Shown here: in pieces, positions 34,952-46,650 of the stretch
Numbering within the stretch: position 1 is the first letter of the stretch
Layout of the letters: every line of letters begins with the position of its first letter
NCBI GenBank assembly: GCA_013339895.1
Contig: JABACO010000016.1
Coordinates: 1,220,186 to 1,284,185, forward strand
From: Ephydatia muelleri
Lineage: Eukaryota; Porifera; Demospongiae; Spongillida; Spongillidae
DNA length: 64,000 bases
Direction: 5' to 3'
Notes under the pieces: model-generated
What the model saw: the letters and a program-made list of their open reading frames with translations, nothing else
The model's database searches: none
What the model was told of the DNA's origin: nothing
Program-made: the position numbers and the translations under genes

Positions 34952-34992
<41 letters not shown>
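34952..34992 (+). repeat. Poly(G) tract
   Basis: About 40 consecutive G. A matching C run of about 27 lies at 35339-35366 inside the same element. Lengths are doubtful in any assembly. Confidence 0.9.
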
Positions 34993-34994
<2 letters not shown>

Positions 34995-35626
34995 GGATCG
35001 ATTTCTAATAGGACTGCGGGGGGGGAGGAGTAGTCTAAGTGGTGTGTGCATGTGGGCCCTCATGCATTCACGCAGCTGAATCACGTAATGAGATAACGCG
35101 ATCGGGTGGGTGAAGTCATGACAGGCGCGCGATTCCTGTACGCATAAATTACCATTTGCTTTCTTTGAAAGTAATTCGAGATACTTTCCGAGCCCGAGTG
35201 AACAAGCTTGCCATAACGCTCTCTAGAACAATGAATATCACATGGGATGTTGTTAATTGGTTTCGCTAATGAGTTAAAGTATTAATCCTTAATTTTATTC
35301 ATCATCAGGTCTGAGGGGGGGGGTCCGGACACCACCGACCCCCCCCCCCCCCCCCCCCCCCCCCCCTGTATCCGCCACTGAATCGACGGAGTCGAACTTC
35401 CATGTGCAAGAAATCTCATTACCGTATAGGCAATAAAACCAGAGTTAATAATCTGAATAAAACCGCCTACAAATACACGTGCATGACGTAACTAAAAGCA
35501 ATACGTTACAATTTTGCGCTATATACGGTGACCTATTCTGACGAAGCTTGTTGTGCTTCTGTAATGGCTACGTCATTAGCATTCATCGTGTGCACGTGAC
35601 TACCAACCTTCCACCGCGTACCGGAG

Positions 35627-36163
35627 ATGTATGGCTCGTTGATTGTACTTCTCGCCGTAGTCGCATTGTTTGTGGCCTACCTTCTGTTGACAGCCTTGTA
35701 CTCCAGGAGCGAGCTCACGTCAGTAGTACCAGGACAGAGTGACCGTCCCTTATTAACCGTTGGGTCCGCTCCCAGCCATCCCATGTTACGTCATCTCCTT
35801 GAGGGTCCTAACGTCGGGAGCAGCAACGATTATCGTTCCGCGGTCCTGCCTACGTTGCCTAGCGACGAGACCAACATCCCTGACCGAACCAGCGATGTCC
35901 CCTTACATCATCATCGCGGGGACAGTCCGCGGCGCTTTCCCGCGCAGAACAGTCTGAGTAAAAGAGCTAACAGTACGGTACAATCGAGCGTTGTTCAGCA
36001 ACAGAGATTGCCTCAGTGCGTCATTTGTTTGGACAAGGGGAAGGATATATTACTGAAACCGTGTCGCCATTTTTGTGTGTGCTCCGATTGTGCTTTTGCG
36101 TTAGTGGTGTGCCCGGTCTGTCGTAAGCCAATCGAAGACCGTGAGAAGATTTACGACACGTGA
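35627..36163 (+). CDS. Single-pass membrane RING-finger protein, copy 3
   Basis: Single-exon 178-aa protein. One N-terminal membrane segment (SLIVLLAVVALFVAYLLLTAL) is followed by a ~100-residue polar linker and a C-terminal RING: CVICLDKGKDILLKPCRHFC, VCSDC, CPVCRKPI, ending KIYDT. All C3HC4 zinc ligands are present. The RING and its IYD(A/T) end relate it to the two genes at 23.9-25.7 kb, but it has only one membrane helix. It is a probable membrane-anchored E3 ubiquitin ligase of unknown substrate. The gene starts 240 bases from the edge of the hAT remnant. Confidence 0.8.
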   Translation: MYGSLIVLLAVVALFVAYLLLTALYSRSELTSVVPGQSDRPLLTVGSAPSHPMLRHLLEGPNVGSSNDYRSAVLPTLPSDETNIPDRTSDVPLHHHRGDSPRRFPAQNSLSKRANSTVQSSVVQQQRLPQCVICLDKGKDILLKPCRHFCVCSDCAFALVVCPVCRKPIEDREKIYDT

Positions 36164-36184
36164 GCTCACATTCTCATGACCATT

Positions 36185-36190
36185 AATAAA
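36185..36190 (+). terminator. Polyadenylation signal AATAAA of membrane-RING copy 3
   Basis: The hexamer lies 22 bases after the stop codon. Confidence 0.7.
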
Positions 36191-36323
36191 CAAGGACTGC
36201 AACAGGAAGCAAAACACGGGACTTGAAAAAAAAAAGAAGTCAGTGGATTCATCACCTTGTACTACCATGGAATAGGAGAGAGATTGTTATTTGATTTTCA
36301 GTTACTCAGTTGGAGAGATGGCA

Positions 36324-36701
36324 TCACCATGGAAACACGATGTAGACATGCAAAACCACAAAAAAAAAACACACCCAAGGGTTAATATTCGAGTTCAGAC
36401 CAGCACAAGCTAACGATATGCAGTGATCACAGCTAAAAGTGATGGGAGAATGCATTGAATTATTTATACATATGTTGACTTTTGTCCCTTGAAAATGGTT
36501 CTGGAATTGTGGATCAGATGCCCGTAGTGCATTCATATTTTTACGAGCGTACATAATCAGACGACATGCAGCATCTGTAATCTTTAAGCCACAGTTAATT
36601 GTAGTGCACGTCGTAGTGCATGTGGTAGGTTCACTTCTAAATACATCTTTATTGGCGAAATTTATTAACTTCCTTCTCCTCCCATAATTGTCATCAGACA
36701 T
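36324..36701 (-). CDS. Uncharacterised open frame, head-to-head with FPGS
   Basis: An ATG-initiated 125-aa frame (MSDDNYGRRRKLINFANKDVFR...) starts 27 bases from the FPGS mitochondrial start on the opposite strand. It contains a C-x-C-like HCISLAC pair and a hydrophobic tail (VCFFFVVLHVYIVF). No recognised domain. It could be the first exon of a gene with further introns, or a chance frame overlapping the FPGS promoter. Confidence 0.25.
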   Translation of the reverse strand: MSDDNYGRRRKLINFANKDVFRSEPTTCTTTCTTINCGLKITDAACRLIMYARKNMNALRASDPQFQNHFQGTKVNICINNSMHSPITFSCDHCISLACAGLNSNINPWVCFFFVVLHVYIVFPW

Positions 36702-36728
36702 GTATACCTGTAAAGAAGCATGCGCCTC

Positions 36729-37511
36729 ATGAGTTCACTGCGCGCATTCCTCCGAAGGAGTATCAGATCAATGGCGGCAAGAAGTAGCGACGTGGAGGAG
36801 AACTACAAGGTAGCGTGTTGCGTTTTGGCAGAAGAGTAAAGCGCTATTTGACAATAAGCGTTTGTTGCCTTCGTCCAAGCTGGCGATAGCCACTCTTAAC
36901 GGCCTTCAGACCAACGCATCAGTCTTGGAGGAGATACGGCGGACTGGAGACCAGAATCCGGATACACGACTGAGCGCGTTCCGCAAATGCGCGGAAAGAA
37001 TCGGCTTGAAGGTTATAACCACGCCTTCCCTGCCACCCACCCTCTCCCTCTCTCCCTTGTGTACACATGTGACCTTTACCTCCAGTACGTTCCTAGGGTC
37101 AGCGCCTGGACCAACTAAATGCAATCCACGTGACAGGAACCAAAGGAAAAGTACGTACGTCACGCAGACAGGAAGTAATAGCAGTGCGCGTGTTATACTT
37201 TCTTGTCGGGTAAACCCCCAGGGTTCCGTGTGTGCATTTTCCGAGTGCATACTGAGGCACTATGGTTTCAAGACAGGATTCTACTCGTGAGCACATTTTC
37301 GTTTTGAGGAAATATTCAACTGTCATGTTGTGTTCAAACAGATCGCCACACCTGCTGGAGGTGAGAGAGAGAATTAGGCTGAATGGCCGTCCGCTTAGCA
37401 AACAACAATTTGCAAAATATTTCTGGGAGTGCCGTGACCTTCTGGAGCAAACTAAGGTGCACAACTGAGGACCACAAGCAGATCTGTGTGTGTGTGTCTG
37501 TGTGTGTGTGT

Positions 37512-37557
<46 letters not shown>

Positions 37558-40500
37558 GTGTGTGTTGTGTGTGTGTGTGTGTGTGTGATGTGCACACTTG
37601 TATGTCTCCCCTCTCTCACTGTATGTGGGGGTGTGTGTGCATGTGTTGTGGTGTGTATTGTGTGTGTGTGCGTGTGTGTGTGCAGGAGCAGGACACAGTA
37701 AAGAATGGAGCAGTTGAGGTATGCAACATTTGCTTGTTGACCAATGTAGTGATCAATGGATGCATTGTACTGCCATATTCCCCATGTTCATCCATGTTCC
37801 CCATGTTCATCCATGTTCGTCCATGTTCCCCATGTTCATCCATGTTCGTCCATGTTCCCCATGTTCATCCATGTTCCCCATGTTCCCCATGTTCATCCAT
37901 GTTCCCCATGTTCATCCATGTTCGTCCATGTTCATCCCCATGTTCATCCATGTTCCCCATGTTCATCCATGTTCCCCATGTTCATCCATGTCCCCATGTT
38001 CATCCATGTTCTCCATGTTCATCCATGTTCCCCATGTTCATCCATATTCCCATGTTCATCCATGTTCCCCATGTTCTCCATGTTCATCCATGTTCCCCAT
38101 GTTCATCCATATTCCCCATGTTCATCCATGTTCCCCATGTTCATCCATGTTCCCCATGTTCCCCATGTTCACCCATGGTCAGCCATGTTTTTGTTACTTC
38201 TTTGTTTCTAAGGCGGTGAATAACAAGAGGGCGTCGCCTACCTACTTTCAGTTCTTGACATTAATGGCTTTCTATGTCTTCTTGCAAGAGAAGGTGATGT
38301 AGCTAACACGCACCACATCTTCCTGGTTAATACCATGTAGTTATAAACACCCTCAATTATTGTGCCAATACACAACATAGTTATTAGACCTAAATCCCAA
38401 TGGTTATTAAACTCTAGCAGCATGCCTTATTGTCCACATCTTGGCCTTCCTTCCCTGTCAGGTTGACGTGGCTGTGATGGAGGTTGGCATTGGAGGCACC
38501 TACGATTGTACCAACATCATCCCGTGAGGACTAGTTATAAGAAATTGTTGAGGCTCTCTCTTTTACATCCTCATCGTGTTGTGTGTTGAGGCCCTCTCTT
38601 TTACATCCTCATCGTGTTGTGTTGAGGCCCTCTCTTTTACATCCTCATCGTGTTGTGTGTTGAGGCTCTCTCTTTTACATCCTCATCGTGTTGTGTTGAG
38701 GCCCTCTCTTTTACAATCCTCATCGTGTTGTGTTGAGGCCCTCTCTTTTACATCCTCATCGTGTTGTGTGTTGAGGCTCTCTCTTTTACATCCTCATCGT
38801 GTTGTGTTGAGGCCCTCTCTTTTACATCCTCATCGTGTTGTGTTGAGGCTCTCTGATTTACATCCTCATCGTGTTGTGTTGAGGCTCTCTCTTTTACATC
38901 CTCATCGTGTTGTGTTGAGGCTCTCTCTTTTACAATCCTCATCGTGTTGTGTTGAGGCTCTCTCTTTTACAATCCTCATCGTGTTGTGTTGAGGCCCTCT
39001 CTTTACATCCTCATCGTGTATGTGTTGAGGCCCTCTCTTTTACATCCTCATCGTGTTGTGTTGAGGCTCTCTCTTTTACATCCTCATCATGTTGTGTTGA
39101 GGCCCTCTCTTTTACATCCTCATCGTGTATGTGTTGAGGCCCTCTCTTTTACATCCCATCGTGTTGTGTTGAGGCCCTCTCTTTTACATCCTCATCGTGT
39201 TGTGTTGAGGCCCTCTCTTTTACATCCTCATCGTGTTGTGTTGAGGCCCTCTCTTTTACATCCTCATCGTGTTGTGTTGAGGCCCTCTCTTTTACATCCT
39301 CATCGTGTATGTGTTCACCATTAGCTACCATCACTTAACTAATCACTCCATTTTAACCGTCTCATAGCTTAAAATGATGCAGGTGTGTAATGACAGTGTG
39401 TTCAGTTACGCTTCCACTGTAAAGTGAATGTGTACCAGTGTTAGCAAACGTTTGATCGTTATGGGCATCATGTTTTAAAAGCTAGCAAATTTACTTGTAT
39501 TGTGGTTTTTCTGGTGTAACTGTTTTGTATTATGCTGGAATAAGTAGCATCCTATGATCGACACTTAAACAAATGTTACATACCACAATTAAGCCCACAC
39601 CCCCTCCGCCCCCAACAGATAAAACGGCACATGTTTAAACTTCCGTATCTACCATTTGCTTTCCTGAAATGAATCAGTTTAAGGAGACATTCGCAATCAC
39701 GGAGATGTGCATGTTTAAACACGAGCCATTTTTTTGTTGTTGGGGAGGGGGGGGGGGGTTGTGGTACTTATTCTCTTGCAGTAAGGGAATGACCTTTGCC
39801 CTCTGATGCAAACAGCAGTGCTATCAATCTCGTTACAGAACTGATACACTTTAGTATCAGAAATGTTCTAAGCAACATTCTTGTTGTTTCAGAATGTGGG
39901 AACTGAGTATACTAGATAACCTGTAATTAGCCTTTTATTGTACTCCTTAATGTGCACTGCCACTCCCCCCCCCCCACCCATGTTTCCCACAGCAACCCAG
40001 TTGTATGTGCCATCACCTCCATTGGGTACGATCACATGGACATTCTGGGCGACACCCTCTCCAAGATTTCCTGGCACAAGGGTGGCATCTGCAAGGTAGA
40101 CCAGCTTGAGTGAGTGTGGAGGCTCTTCTGTCATCCTCCATCCCCTCCTCATCCAAAGCCTGGCCGGCCTGCCTTCACTGTGAACCAACCCGCAGAAGCT
40201 ATGTCCACTCTCGTGACCAGGGCTGTGGAACTGAAGGTGACTGTGTATGGGTGTGGGGTGGGGTGGAGTTTTACTCTGGCATCACTGTGTGTGTTGTGTA
40301 TGCGTGTTTGCGTGTGTGTCTCATCATGTAGGCTTCGTCACTTCAAAAATCACCTGATCTCAGTTTATATCCTGGGCACTTTCCTGGTTGGTAAACCATT
40401 TTAGGCACACTTATGTTCAATTTACGCTGTATTGACACCCTCCCCTCCCTCCCTCCCTCCCTCCCTCCCTCCCTCCCTCCCTCCCTCCCTCCCTCCCTCC

Positions 40501-42921
40501 CTCCCTCCCTCCCTCCCTCCCTCCCTCCCTCCCTCCCTCACTCAAGAGCTTGGACTGGCTGGGGACCACCAACGTCTCAATGCCACGTTGGCAGTGCAGG
40601 TTTGTCGGACATGGCTGAAGGAAAAAGGACATTGGACACAGAATGGTATGCTATTGTTTAATGACTTTGATTTCCTAGCTGCTATTCTTTATCCCTTTTG
40701 AGTCACCATCTCGTATTCCTCTTGTTTTTGTTTTTTATAACTCCATCTGCATGGTTTATAAATAAACTCTGATTTTTCCCCCACGATTGGTCTTCATATC
40801 CTCCTCCCACTCAAGACAACCAGTCAGTACAGAGTAGCTTCGCTTGTCTAACAGAAGCCGAACCGTTTGTCCTTCCTCAACAATTCTATCAAGGTGCCCC
40901 TGTTAAGTGGTCATATAGATCGCTCACTGCACCTACTGCTCCCTCACAATCACCTTCCCTGTCACCATCACTGTCACATCACCCTCACTGTCACATCCTC
41001 ACTGTCACCATCACCATCACTGTCACATCCTCACTATCACCATTGCTTTCACATCCTCATTGTCACACACCCTCACTGTCCCCCTCACCCTCACTGTCAC
41101 ATCCTCACTGTCACCATCACCATCACTGTCACATCCTCACTATCACCATTGCTGTCACATCCTCATTGTCACACACCCTCACTGTCACCCTCACCCTCAC
41201 TGTCACCCTCATCCTCACTGTCACCCTTATCCTCACTGTCACCCTCATCCTCACTGTCACCCTCATCCTCACTGTCACCCTCATCCTCACTGTCACCCTC
41301 ATCCTCACTGTCACCCTCATCCTCACTGTCACCCTCATCCTCACTGTCACCCTCATCCTCACTGTCACCCTCATCCTTACTGTCACCCTCATCCTCACTG
41401 TCACCCTCATCCTCACTGTCACCCTCATCCTCACTGTCACCCTCATCCTCACCCTACCCCAAACTCCAGGACTGAGGTCCTGCTATTGGCCTGGGAGGAA
41501 TGAGGTGTTTAGAAAGCCTGGAGTGTCGTACTACATTGATGGTGCCCACACCCCTGAAAGTCTGGAGGTGAAGAGGGGTTGGGTGGTGGTGGTGGTGGTG
41601 GTGTGTATGAGGATGGAGGAGGGATTGGAATGGAGGTGGTATGTAAAGGGTTGGAGTGGTGGTGATGGTGGTGTGTGAGGTTTTTGAGCTGTTTGTCATT
41701 GTGTGGGTTTGCAGGCATGCACAAAGTGGTTCAAACAAGTTTCTAGAGAAGAAGCCCAAGAAATAGGGTACAGAAAGTGGGTGGGGACCATGACTAAGTT
41801 AGACCTAACCTGATCCTTGTGTGTCCCTCCCTGCTAGTGTTCCTGTAACCAAGGTGCTGCTCTTCAACACAACAGGGCGAAGGAATCAGCACCTTCTTCT
41901 CACTCCGCTGTTGGTAAGTGTCTGAGGTGGTGGTGTAGTTCATAGGTCACTGTCATGCCTCTATACGCATTTAGGACTGTGGTTTAGAGTATGCTGCCTT
42001 CTGTCCCAACATTGCTGACTCAACAGCAGTACCAGGAGGTGAGTTGGATCGCCCCAGGAACCACTGAACATGTGACATCACTCTGGAGAGCTTTTTATAA
42101 CATCCTCTCCCTAATGCACCCGGTTATCACCTTAATGATGGGGTAGCACATATCACCTTAATGATGATGTAGCACATGTTATCATCTTAATGATGATGTA
42201 GCGCCTCTTATCACCTTAATGATGGACCTGTTATCACCTTAATGATGGACTTGTTACCACCTTAATGATGGGGTAGCACATATCACCTTGATGATGTAGC
42301 ACCTGTTATCATCTTAATGATTTAGCACCTGTTATCATCTTAATGATAGGGTAGCACCTGTTATCACCTTAATGATGGACCTGTTATCACCTTAATGATG
42401 GACCTGTTATCACCTTAATGATGGACCTGTTATCCCCTTAATGATGGACTTGTTATCACCTTAATGATGATGTAGCTAGCACCAATCACATTATCACTGC
42501 TCTTGTTTTCCCTTCCCACCTCTAATCAAAAGATCAACTCAACTTTATGGCGAGTTTTGCAGATCAGCTGAACAGAACCAGGGCCAACGAAAGAGCATGG
42601 GTGGAACTCCAACTGGGGCTTCTGCCACATTCCTTAACATCTCCAACTGGAACTAGTGCCCATTCCATTGGTGAGGTTGGCCTGGGGACCAGCACCAGAA
42701 CTACAAAAACTGCTGCTTTTGATTGCATTGCTCATGCACTGCATTGGGCCACTGGGGGAAGGCAAGCCCAGCCCTCCTCTCAAGTCCTGTCCCCTCCCCC
42801 CTCTCCCACCTTCCCCACAAGCCTTGGTGAAGCGACACATATACAAGTGCTCGTGACAGGAAGTCTTCACCTAGTGGGTGGAGTCATGGGGTTGCTAGGA
42901 GCAGAAGTGGACTCGTTATAG
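36729..42921 (+). CDS. FPGS: Folylpolyglutamate synthase
   Basis: Adds glutamates to folates with ATP, trapping them in cytosol and mitochondria. Eighteen phase-consistent exons: 36729-36809, 36880-37011, 37097-37150, 37222-37286, 37342-37456, 37686-37718, 38213-38293, 38462-38523, 39993-40095, 40159-40236, 40332-40386, 40547-40645, 40816-40893, 41470-41567, 41715-41767, 41838-41913, 41975-42038, 42533-42921; 571 aa (human about 587). Motifs: P-loop [10 protein letters not shown] split over two exons, [59 protein letters not shown] and the C-terminal [12 protein letters not shown]. The first ATG adds a basic leader ([14 protein letters not shown]), a likely mitochondrial presequence; a second in-frame ATG at 36771 would give the cytosolic form. 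The 33-base exon 37686-37718 is least certain. Confidence 0.92.
37780..38190 (+). repeat. Minisatellite in FPGS intron (CATGTTCATCCATGTTCCCC units)
   Basis: More than twenty units of 9-21 bases built from CCATGTTCATCCATGTTCCC lie in the intron before exon 38213-38293. They create open frames of [12 protein letters not shown] type that are not genes. Confidence 0.95.
38548..39312 (+). repeat. 36-bp minisatellite in FPGS intron 38524-39992
   Basis: About twenty copies of a ~36-base unit containing CTCTCTTTTACATCCTCATC, with small length variants, fill half of the intron. Confidence 0.95.
40440..40539 (+). repeat. (CCCT)n microsatellite directly before an FPGS acceptor
   Basis: About 25 CCCT units form the polypyrimidine tract of the acceptor for exon 40547-40645. 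Confidence 0.95.
40960..41456 (+). repeat. 18-bp minisatellite in FPGS intron 40894-41469
   Basis: Units of TCACCCTCATCCTCACTG repeat to within 13 bases of the acceptor of exon 41470-41567. The 18-base period keeps frames open on both strands, giving spurious ORFs. Confidence 0.95.
42110..42472 (+). repeat. Minisatellite in the last FPGS intron
   Basis: Repeats of TTATCACCTTAATGATGGAC with variable insertions (GGGTAGCACC, GATGTAGCACC) fill most of intron 42039-42532. Confidence 0.95.
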
Positions 42922-43089
42922 TAACAACAAAATTGAAGACAAATCATTATTTTTTTTTTGTTTTTGTTGAAAATGAACACATGCCAAGCCTATCAGTGTG
43001 TGTAACTGACCAATCATGTGGTAAGAACTTAATGGGAAGGATGTGGTAAGAACTTAATGGGAAGGATGATTGGGAGACTAAAAGGAGTT

Positions 43090-44352
43090 CTAATCTTCTT
43101 TGGCATGAGCTGGTTCAGGTTCCTCACTCTGAGAGGAAGGAGTAGGTTTCTCTGGGTAATCACGATACCTGTTGCAAAATACAAGTGGCATTAGATAATA
43201 AATTATTCAAATATATTCATTTCCATTAACAATAGTACATGGTTTGGGGGCACTGCACCTGAAGAGGTCCATGATGTCACCACGACACAGGGCCAGGAGG
43301 AGGGGCGCCCCCACACAGCAGGGGACGAGGTAGAGGAGCGCTGGCTGGGCTGCCTTGAAGACATGCATCACCCCAATGGTGAGCAGAAGTCCGACGATGT
43401 AGGCGAAGAAGGAAATGAAGAAGTAGGCCCTTGAACGATTAGGGTGATGGCTGAAAGGAGAGGTGATCTTTAATTAGAGTTCTGATTATCTCCCAATCCA
43501 AAACCCCAACCCCCTCCCCGCCATAAAACCAACTGACTTGTAATCGAATCTGCACAACAGGGCAATGAAGAGACCTTTAGAGGGGTAGGATGGTTATAGG
43601 TTTTCATATCAAGGCAGATTGTAGGCTAAGAGAAACTTGCCTGGGACCACTATATCTCCTAAACCAAGCATGCCAAAGTTCTTGGCTGCGAGACCCTTCT
43701 CAAGCAGGTCCATAGGAAACTCCACTGTTCCATCGATACACACGCAAATAAAAGAGTGAGAGAGAAAAGGGTTAAAAAAGCCTTTTTTCAATCCAAGAAG
43801 CATCAGGACTCACACTTGATGGGTGCCTCAAATGACTTTGCCACTGTAACCATCACGTCTGTGCCAAACACCTAATAGGGAAGGTAGGCATGGTGTTTTG
43901 GTGGAGAGGGTGTGAGGAGGTGTGGATTATGGCAGTGGACATGTGTGGGCGTGTATGTGCTGCAGCTTTTTACCCAGAATATGTCATAAACAAAGAGTCC
44001 TCCCAAAAGTAGACAGCCGACTCCGAAACTGAAACACAGAATAAGATCATAAAGCTGAACATGGGAGAGTGTAAAGTGGGTACAGAGGTGTCAAGAGGAA
44101 GGAGATTCGTCAGGTGTAAATGGAAGCAAAGTGGAGGTGTGAGGTGGTAGTGTGATGTGATGTCATTGTGTGAGGTGGTAGTGTGATGTCATCGTGTGAG
44201 GTGGGTAGTGTGATGTGATGGTGTGAGTGTGACGGTGCAGTGGAGAGAACAAACCTGTCAAGTGAAATGAGCTCAATAGCATTGAGACAAAATGCCAAAC
44301 CAAAGAGATTGTTGAGAATCCAGTTCTGAAAAAAAAAAACAGTCACAAACAC

Positions 44353-44438
<86 letters not shown>

Positions 44439-45479
44439 TGGAGAAGAAGTAGACAACTCCAAGAGCTGCACACTTGACCCAAACAATGAGGTCTCCAGTA
44501 TTAAATGTTGTTTCACTCTCCTCTGCATACAGAAATGAGAACACGTCAAACTGCAAAATGTTTGACAGAAATTGGTCATCCCCAACAATTACTACCCTTC
44601 TCCCCTTCCCCCTCCCTTCTCCCCTCCCTTCTCCCCTTCCCCCTCCCTTCTCCCCTTCCCCCTCCCTTCTCCCCTACCCCTCCCTTCTCCCCTACCCCCT
44701 CCCTTCTCCCCTTCCCCCTCCCTTCTCCCCTTCCCCCTCCCTTCTCTCCTTCCCCCTCCCTTCTCCTCATGAACACATCAACCAACACTACCTGGCTTCT
44801 TCTTGGGTGGTGTGACAGTCAGTTTCACATGATACTTTGTGAACCAAGAGGTCAAAGCTTCAGGAAGCAGAGGGTCAACAAGAACACTACAAGGGAAGTG
44901 TGTGTGTGTGTGTGTGTGCCCACGCACTCAGTATGAAATAGGTCAGGCGGTATAACCTCGTGTGTGCAGCAGCTAGGGCTGTATAGGAGCCATCACGCAT
45001 ACCATATAGCTCGGGCCAGGGCGCTTATTCCAAGACCAATAAAGATGACGCTCAGGATTAGGTTCACGTACTCCTTGGGAATGTACTGCATGAGGGAGAG
45101 GAAATGGATGCAATTAACGAAGCTGGGTTGGCCGAGCGAGGAACCTTGAAAAATAGGTACAGGCCAAATAGCCCTCCGCTGGCGTAGAGAGGAAACACAG
45201 CTGCGTCCTTCATGAGGATGCGATCGCTTGCCTCTTCCCCCTTTTTCTGGAAAAAAGAAAAGGGAGTAAGGTGCTCGTATAACACTTGACTAGCGTAAGT
45301 GGGAACGAGAATGGTACACTCACTTGCAGCTGCAGCTGATGATTGACGGATCTAACTGACCCCAAAACGATGGGTCCGAGTGCCATGAAGAACAGACTAG
45401 CGTACGTAAGGATTATCCCTTCGGTAGTGGCTGCATCTCGACCGGTTGCATTGGTAATGTTCACTTGCTCTCCTGCCAT
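43090..45479 (-). CDS. HM13: Signal peptide peptidase (intramembrane aspartyl protease)
   Basis: Cleaves signal-peptide remnants inside the ER membrane. Twelve minus-strand exons: 45479-45324, 45246-45145, 45085-45003, 44886-44792, 44522-44437, 44325-44255, 44028-43974, 43871-43814, 43724-43641, 43574-43538, 43450-43259, 43168-43090; in phase, 365 aa (human 377). The lumenal N-terminus has N-glycosylation sites (NITNAT). The catalytic motifs are complete: YDIFWVFGTDV, LGLGDIVVPG and QPALLYLVP. DAAVFPLYASGGLFGLYLFF and NNLFGLAF are family signatures. The tail (EPAHAKED) is short and polar. The intron after 43641 needs a GC donor (GCAAGT). The donor after 44437 lies in a GT repeat. It converges on FPGS, with 168 bases between stop codons. 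Confidence 0.95.
44353..44436 (-). repeat. (GT)n tract beginning at an HM13 splice donor
   Basis: About 42 CA units on plus (GT on the transcript) start directly at the donor of exon 44522-44437. Confidence 0.9.
44595..44768 (-). repeat. Purine/pyrimidine minisatellite in HM13 intron
   Basis: Repeats of CCCTTCTCCCCTTCCCCCT (plus strand) fill the intron between exons 44886-44792 and 44522-44437. One transcript strand is pure GA, the kind of tract that can form triplex DNA. Confidence 0.9.
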
Positions 45480-45929
45480 TGTGTGGTTTGAAACAAAAAG
45501 GCTCAATTAAAGCGCATCTTAAATTATCGTTGAACCCACAACGCCGGAAACGGATTTCACTTTGGATTCAGTAGAAGAGTAGAAGGCCTGTCTAATTCAA
45601 ATATCTACCTTCTCAATAAAAATATGATAATTTATACCTGTGACTCAGAGATCAACTGTAAAAAAAAAAAGAATTTAAAAAAGAGCTAATTAAATCACGT
45701 TGGAATTGAGTGAAAGTTTCGAATTTGGTTTACATTCACTATTTCAATCTGTGATTATGCATGATTGGTGTAGGAGATATCTGCTAACTCTACTTGATGG
45801 CCATTATCATCATCTCTGAACAACTAGATCTCACCCGCTCACAAAGTTGTTCTCGTTTACATCCTTTGTTAGGCCTGGGACCAAGCATCACTGTGTACCA
45901 TGCACACTTCCTAAACCACTGCTTACTAT

Positions 45930-46650
45930 CACCATCTTACCACCTTCCCTCCCTGGTCACACCTCCACCATCTCTCTACCTACCCTCACTGGTCCACCCA
46001 CCACCACCCTCACTGATCACACCACTACCATCCTACCACCTTCCCTCGCTGGTCACACCTCCACCATCTCTCCACCTACCCTCACTGGTCACACCACTAC
46101 CATCTTACCACCTTCCCTCGCTGGTCACACCTCCACCATCTCTCCACCTACCCTCACTGGTCACACCACCACCACCTCTCCACCTACCCTCACTGGTCAC
46201 ACCCACCACCACCCTCACTGGTCACACCCACCACCACCCTCACTGATCACACCACTACCATCTCACCACCTTCCCTCGCTGGTCACACCTCCACCATCTC
46301 ACCACCTACCCTCACTGGTCACACCACTACCATCTTACCACCTTCCCTCGCTGGTCACACCTCCACCATCTCTCCACCTACCCTCACTGGTCACACCACC
46401 ACCACCTCTCCACCTACCCTCACTGGTCACACCCACCACCACCCTCACTGGTCACACCCACCACCACCCTCACTGATCACACCACTACCATCTCACCACC
46501 TTCCCTCGCTGGTCACACCTCCACCATCTCACCACCTACCCTCACTGGTCACACCTCCACCATCTCACCACCTGGTCACACCACCACCACCTCTCCACCT
46601 ACCCTCACTGGTCACACCCACTACCACCCTCACTGGTCACACCCACCATC
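45930..46650 (+). repeat. Large intergenic minisatellite
   Basis: About 720 bases of higher-order repeat built from CCTTCCCTCGCTGGTCACAC, CTCCACCATCTCTCCACCTA and CCCTCACTGGTCACACCACC units. A block of about 240 bases (46020-46260) recurs nearly unchanged at 46256-46500. Confidence 0.95.

Larger units (their letters stand above)
33698..35380. mobile_element. hAT-type DNA transposon remnant
   Basis: Ends CAGGGGCGGATACAGG (33698) and CCTGTATCCGCCACTG (ending 35380) are inverted repeats with one mismatch, flanked by AATCG on both sides (33693-33697, 35381-35385). CAG-starting ends of this kind are typical of hAT elements, which mostly make 8-bp duplications; 5 bp is shorter than usual. It contains a hAT transposase 3' fragment on minus, G and C homopolymers of 25-40 bases, and a solo CAGGCCCGTAGCGAGG end at about 34911. 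Confidence 0.7.

Noticed and set aside
37721..38302. [16 protein letters not shown] open frames
   Set aside because: Translation of the FPGS intronic minisatellite; the period is a multiple of three so stops are avoided.
40867..41678. Serine/leucine- and RMRVTV-type frames on both strands
   Set aside because: Products of the 18-base intronic minisatellite of FPGS; only 40816-40893 and 41470-41567 in this span are coding.
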